Shown here piece after piece: positions 58,730 to 64,000 of a stretch of 64,000 bases of DNA (positions within the stretch are counted from its first letter, which is position 1; each line of letters opens with the position of its first letter). This DNA comes from Rhizophagus irregularis (Eukaryota > Glomeromycota > Glomeromycetes > Glomerales > Glomeraceae): the NCBI RefSeq assembly GCF_026210795.1, contig NC_089445.1, forward strand, positions 1,426,001 to 1,490,000, read 5' to 3'. A program made the translations under genes and the position numbers. The notes under the pieces were generated by a model, which did not search any database, was not told the DNA's origin, and saw only the letters and a list, made by a program, of their open reading frames with translations.

Positions 58730-58981
58730 GTTAGTGTATGCATAATAAAATCATCAATAATTTTGTTTTTGGTATAAATACTGATTTCGCTTTATAACAA
58801 ATGCGGCAAATCTGATGATTTTCTTCTAAAAGTTCTCTTCTTTGATTACATTCGCTGCATAATATCTTCGTTTTACATTTACGATTGTGTTTAATTGTGG
58901 TACGAAATTGCATTCCTAAAGATGTATTGTCTGATAATAAAAAATCAGTTTTGTGTTTATGATTTATTAATTGATCCATCG

Positions 58982-60992
58982 TTAATTTTTTTTTTTTAAA
59001 AAAAAATAATTTAGTTCTTTTGCTTGAGACAAAAAAGCCTAAATATATATGTTTTCTTTTAAGCAAGGAGTTTTTAATCCGAACTCAGAAAATTCCATAA
59101 TAATATAATATCAATAGACTCTTAACAAAATTCCAACAAAGAATTCTACAGAAGCACCACATTCTGTAAGACAAGTACAACGTGACATAAAGTTCAAAAG
59201 AATTGATAAGAATTGATTAACATTCTTATTACTTAAAAAGTGTATGGCGTACGTATGATAACTTTCGTAGTAGAACTAAAAATAATATAAAGTGAAAAGG
59301 TAGTCAACAAATCATCGAAGTCATTGTATATAACTTCCAAAATAAGTAAGATATCAATATTAAAATTTGTAGATTTTAATACAAAGATGTATTATTGAAA
59401 TATATTAAAATAAATTTATATAATTTGAATAAGAAATATCATGCAAAAGTAATATTAAAACATTTTATAATAAATCTTTTTTTTTTTTAATACTGTATAC
59501 TTAATAGTTTAGAATTAAATATTAATACGCCTATTTGATTATTTTAATTTATGACTTTGACTTTCTTTTTATTTACAATTATTATTAGCTCTTAACTAAT
59601 AAAAAAACATGATGTCAAATTAAAATTTCAAACATTCTGCTAAGTTTTCTCGATATTTTGATTTCTTAAAAAAAAAAAATAGTTTTAATTAAGGTGAGAG
59701 AGAACCTTAAATCGTTTTAAAATTTTTAAAAATATAACCAAATTCAAAATTTAAAACATTTTCAGGAAGTCCCTTTGCTCTTTGGTCTTTGTCATCTAAA
59801 AACTTTCATTCTAATGCCAAAAATCGATTCTTTTTCTTTTTTATTTATTTATTCTTCTTAACATTGAAATTTATTTTACACTAAAATAAAATGTATTGGT
59901 AAAAAAAAGTACAATAATAGGATCCTTGCCAAATTTATGTTTATGAACAAAATTTGCTATAGTATTTATAAGGATAGAATGAAAACATAATGGAAAGTAT
60001 TCATTAGATGAAAATTCGTAACTTATAAAACGGTCAATCCTTTTCGATCATTTTAATTCACATGTTCGTTTGTAATACAGAATCACCCGATTTAGGATTC
60101 CCAAATTTAGTGATGGTTGAATAAACTTTCGACTACACACCAATTTAACTTAAAAGCTCAGCCAAATATTTTAATAACTGATTTTTATAATAATCCAGGT
60201 TAATTTTTATATGATTTTGACTATATAAATCAACAAATACAATTTATAATATATATATAATAAAAAAGTATTGTTTCATTACCACGAGTACCACGTTTAG
60301 ATCGTTCTTATATAAAAATGTTAAATTGTGCGATACGCCTGCATCTTATGTAATATAATATTTTTTCTTTAGCCGTTGCGAATATAATATATATATATAA
60401 TATATATATATATATCTGTGTATATATTTTAAGATGCTCCAGTGTAACTTCCGACAATAAAGCGTTAATATTCGTGCAAAAATTTATTCTTAGGTTTTGG
60501 GTGATCACCAAATCCAAACTAAAAGAATTCCTCAATATCTATAATTAATTTATAAATGAAAATAAATTTTATATGCATCAAACAATGGTAGCTTTCACGA
60601 TATATCTGCATCTTCAAATTAGTCTATTTTTAGAAATACAGTTGTCACACTTTCTAAGTATGTATCGACTATCTAGTTTACAACCAGGTTTGTTTCGACA
60701 ATAACCAATATCATTTAGTTTTTAATCCACGTTATCTGTTTATTTCATAATATTCATAGAGGTAATGGTTATTTAAATTATCAAGTTTTCGATCATATTA
60801 ACGATTTTTAGTCAGATGATGCAATTTTTTAACATATCTAGATTCCAAACATCCACAGTAAATTGTTGCTTATCACCGCTATATAATGCACCCTTTTACC
60901 GCTCGTTTTGTTTTTCAAGCTTTTTTTTATTTTTTTATAAAAAAAGTACATACTTGTAATACACTATCTCCACTCGTCATTTTACACAAAAG
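58982..60992. other. Intergenic, upstream of the kinase and of orphan copy 5
   Basis: About 2 kb, A+T-rich. It has (TA)n at about 60388-60414. A T-rich segment beginning CGCTCGTTTTGTTTTTCAA (60900-60918) matches upstream of orphan copy 2. No other gene is supported; the minus ORF 60308-60535 spans the (TA)n tract. Confidence 0.5.
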
Positions 60993-61525
60993 ATGTCGCT
61001 TCAACCTATGCAAAACAAATTTGTTGAACTTGGACTATTCTATCAGAATGGTAGTAATATTTATCTAAAAAGATATTGCAAGCTTTTCTTCCAAGAGCGA
61101 AAAATTCTATTTTCTGTGACGATGAATACGACTATGAGTTTGTTTTTCAAAGTTCGCATGACCCTACGGCGATATTTCATGTTATGTGTAAATTATTATC
61201 GTGTTCTTTAATTGTAAATTTATTGAATAAAGAAATTTATGGAATGGATTTTGATGTAAAATATTTGAAATGTAGATATTTGTTAACCTTACATCAAAAA
61301 TTAGGTCTCGAAGAAAACTTGAAACAAATTCTTTTTTTGTATTTTTTGCAACATCATATTCCTGATAATGAAGTTATATTCGATTCTAATGAAACCTCGA
61401 TGAATTCTTTTCACAAAAATATTGAAAATAATAATTTGATTGATAATCAAGACGGTTTCAAACATAGCTGGTTAAACAATGATTGTATTTCTCACCGAGA
61501 CGAAAATGCCTACGTTAATCATTAG
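60993..61525 (+). pseudogene. Orphan-family copy 5, frameshifted by a 10-nt deletion
   Basis: It starts MSLQPMQNKFVELGLFYQNG like copy 2. After NIY the bases ATGTGATTTG present in copy 2 are missing (junction near 61062), which shifts the frame. Family sequence continues in another frame from about 61064 to the stop at 61523-61525, including the DDEYDYEF block, FHVMCKLL, LNKEIYGMDFDVKYLK and LEENLKQILFLYF, with an Asn/Asp-rich tail. An internal start at 61076 (non-ATG) would give only a partial protein. Upstream sequence is shared with copy 2. Confidence 0.8.
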
Positions 61526-62645
61526 GAAATTTATTAGACGGCACTGTTTATGGTAAATTAATAACAACATAAAATTTACGATCGATAACCAGCCCTTGTT
61601 TTTATATGTAACATTTGCATAAGAATAAAAATTTTTTGATATTTACTATACTTTTATATATTTTTATTTTCGTATTTAAAGAACAAAGAATCATTGATTC
61701 TGAACTTATAAAAAAAATTGGGTACAAAACGTTTTCTTTTCCGTACCAATGTAGTAATCAATCATCTGAATGAACTTCAAATGACCTAGTCATTTAGGAC
61801 ATTTTGTAATTTGAGTCATTTTTAAAATTTAATGCTGTATTAATTCACGGATAGGTACAGATCCATATGCCGATCCTTTAATTCTGGCCGGAGTTAGAAT
61901 GGTACAAATTAAACGTAAAGATGAGCATTATAACATCACGTGACTTATCAGATTTAAGCGTTACGATGAGCTAAACGGACCGGGATATAATTTATGATAC
62001 TATAATTTTATATGACTAGGCCATTTGTCATTTAATGTTGAATGTCTGAATTACGGTACCTTAATTTATTAATTTTTCTTCGTTATGCGTAAAGGTAGAA
62101 TTTTTTTTGGTTACGTCGTAAATAATTTGATTTCCGAAATCCATATTTCTTATTATAATTCGGCAATTGCAACGGCACTTATGGTTTCATTTTGGAGGCG
62201 GAATTGCGAAATTCAGGATCCTTTCGATATTTAGAATTTTCTTTAAAGTTTATCGAGTAGTTTAATGGTAATTTCATAGGATCATGTGTCCTAAATTTAT
62301 AAAGTATAACAGTATTGCCGGTATGATATAAAAATTTTTATACTCAAGACGACAAACGCTAATCTAGTTGAAATAAAATCCCGATAGTCACAGTTAAAAA
62401 TCTTGACAGTCAAAATCCCAAAGTTTTTTTTTTTAAGAAAAAAAAAATATTCCAATTAAGCATATAATTTTAAAAATGCAGTGACGCGGTAACAGGTTAA
62501 TTTATTCAATATAATTAAGATATAATTTTATTAATACCAATGTAAATTGTTTGCAAATTATATTAATATTAATGCAAATTTACTAACTCTACTATATTAT
62601 TAATGAAAGTATAGATAAAATACTATACTATATAGATTTTCATCA
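61526..62645. other. Intergenic, no gene seen
   Basis: A+T-rich with a T-run then A-run palindrome near 62425-62450. Around 61870-61945 there is a repeat-like stretch (AATTCTGGCCGGAGTTAG, ATCACGTGAC) of the kind seen in other repeats here. No ORF. Confidence 0.5.
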
Positions 62646-62649
62646 ACTA

Positions 62650-63480
62650 TACTACTATACAACGTCGGAGGTTATATCACACTCAATAACATTTAACCGA
62701 AGTTTCATTGTTGTAATATATCTTTCTTTATCATATTGTACTTTTAAAATATTGTTTGTAATACCTAATGCCATATTAATTTCGTGATAAATAGAACATC
62801 GTTCATTTCAAAAATCTCTAATTAAATCGAAAGAAAATTTCCGAGAATTATATTAAGATTCTTTTTTTTTTGCAATTTTTCATTAATAAATTTGCTTGAA
62901 CTTAAAGGAATTATTCTTTTAATTATATGAATATTCGTAAAATTATCTTCTCTAATTGAATTATCCCAAATATAAAGTAAATCAGACAAATCAATATCGT
63001 CTATATGTAATGCTTGATTTTCTATTTGATCGTTAATATTATCGATTAAAATTTGTCTAATTTGTTGAATTAAAATAGAAATCTATTCCTGTCTTTAATT
63101 ACATGCCCATACATGGTTAAAATCTTCTTTCTCTATATTAACATGTCGAAAAAAAACGGTCTTTAAAAACCGAAAAATGCGATTTTTTAATTTGTTCTAT
63201 CGTAGGTATTTCTTCGATAAGGATTGAATCTTTTTTCTTTTCATTCTTGATTCGTAAAAATCTGTATACATGGTACCTTGGTCGCCTTGTAAAAGATAGA
63301 AGGCAGACTCCAAATCTACTTGTAATCTTCGATATTTGTAGTTACGTTTAAGAATTAAAAATTGTTCCAAATTAAAATATTCGTAAAAAATTTTCGTAAA
63401 TTTATTTCTATCAGTGTACCATTCCATCAAAGAAAATATTAATTTTTAATAAAGATCTCGTTTTAATATTAATTCCCAAA
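62650..63480 (-). pseudogene. Old decayed gene, unrecognised
   Basis: On the minus strand, 63430-63200 is open and reads MEWYTDRNKF, then ILKRNYKYRRLQVDLESAF and DQGTMYTDFYESRMKRKK. Past several stops and frame changes, clearly coding-like sequence continues to about 62650, including HVNIEKEDFNHVWACN and INDQIENQALHIDDIDLSDL. The composition (charged, helical, without transmembrane segments) and co-linear frames indicate a gene of at least 270 residues that has decayed. I cannot assign a family. Confidence 0.55.
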
Positions 63481-63879
63481 TGTTGTATATAATTATATTT
63501 ATCTTTCAAATGATTCAACATCAAAAAATTAAAGATCGTCTTCTTGAATTAATAGAAATTAACGTCTAACGATAATATTTTAATAATTTCAAAATCGTTT
63601 TGCTATTTTTTTTTTTCAAGAGAAATGCAACGACTTTATTGATTTATTTAAAAAAGAACAAAGACGGTAACTATAGCAAAAGAAGTCCAAACATTTACTA
63701 ATATACTGTATATATAAAAATAAAATTATCTGATCAAAATTTGGATTTATGGTTAAAAATCTAATCCATAAAAATGCATAAATTTTCACAATTTTTCATT
63801 TCAAGATATGATTGTCAATGATCTAATGCATTCCAGGATATGATCATATTTTCAGTGCTATGATATGTAAACTTCATGC

Positions 63880-64000
63880 AGATCGACCAGTGATATTGTC
63901 TTTATTATTTTTGCTTTAAACATTTTTGGAAATATTCTGAAAGGTTTTGGAGTTTGTTCAACAGGAGTATCACATTAATGTTACATATCAAACAAATTGT
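63880..64000 (-). repeat. Dispersed repeat, copy 2 (truncated by window end)
   Basis: Reverse complement of 30838-30965 with small differences; see that entry. The adjacent sequence 63481-63879 is non-coding. Confidence 0.6.

Larger units (their letters stand above)
55432..58981 (-). pseudogene. Six-exon protein kinase gene interrupted by two hAT-type elements
   Basis: Exons (minus): 58981-57818, 57753-55950, 55876-55835, 55761-55714, 55641-55597 and 55520-55432, with phases consistent at every junction. The N-terminus has a CKTKILCSEC...CRICYKAKS knuckle. The kinase domain shows AEGGFSKIYKAIW, VVLKKL, an intact HRDFHSGN catalytic loop, NLG in place of DFG, and a SDIYSFGMIMWE helix F. Exons 3-6 encode an acidic, Lys-rich tail. 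Exon 1 is split by the hAT element at 58045-58729 and exon 2 by the one at 55994-56942. Two single-A losses in A-runs (near 58758 and 57910) also break the frame. The ancestor was a TKL-type kinase; the present copy is not functional. The C-terminal residues after STMSI in the current ORF come from the transposon. Confidence 0.85.

Noticed and set aside
60385-60432. Regulatory TATA cluster
   Set aside because: A simple (TA)n microsatellite with no gene start positioned behind it.

Overview
This window is A+T-rich, intron-bearing, repeat-laden eukaryotic nuclear DNA. The protein families point to an arbuscular mycorrhizal fungus of the Rhizophagus type (inference). They are protein kinases of the expanded tyrosine-kinase-like class with an N-terminal Cys-x2-Cys...Trp-Cys-x2-Cys knuckle, a Crinkler (CRN) effector-like protein, a Lys/Glu-rich coiled-coil family, a Mutator-like transposase with SWIM finger, an NRT2-type nitrate transporter, and a lineage-specific small-protein family. 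Introns are short (about 60-90 bp) apart from the roughly 0.7 kb kinase introns near the left end. No rRNA gene, canonical tRNA gene, CRISPR array or bacterial-style operon was seen.

Layout. 1-9.8 kb is one large imperfect palindrome whose arms each carry a copy of the same pseudokinase gene; the right copy (minus strand) reads intact, the left copy has a frameshift. 9.8-19 kb holds two tandem copies of an unrecognised gene family (14.8 and 17.2 kb). 20-26 kb holds decayed genes: an acidic tail fragment, a multi-lesion CRN gene and a coiled-coil fragment. 26.6-29.8 kb is a Mutator-like element (10-bp target duplication) inserted in an older foldback element. 30-35 kb is repeat-derived (TA-flanked MITEs, a tandem repeat). 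35-39 kb holds two more tandem copies of the orphan family. 39-42 kb is a cluster of miniature inverted-repeat elements, including a mirror-image pair of 455-bp hAT-type MITEs.

42.6-51.5 kb is a nitrate-transporter gene torn apart by nested transposons: an outer element with CCCTATAA ends holds a 1.87-kb hAT-type element and a 3.2-kb element. That 3.2-kb element encodes a large DDE-like protein ending in a RING-type finger and has 16-bp inverted ends and a 9-bp target duplication. A second, independent hAT-type element sits further along the same gene. 51.9-54.2 kb has a retroposed fragment and an odd series of intron-like segments. 55.4-59.0 kb is a six-exon kinase gene interrupted by two hAT-type elements, one of which contains a further MITE. 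61 kb has a fifth orphan-family copy (frameshifted), and 62.6-63.5 kb an old decayed gene.

The genes do not form a pathway. This is accessory, transposon-driven sequence in which host gene families have been duplicated and then broken. The most intact genes are the right-arm pseudokinase and four of the five orphan-family copies.
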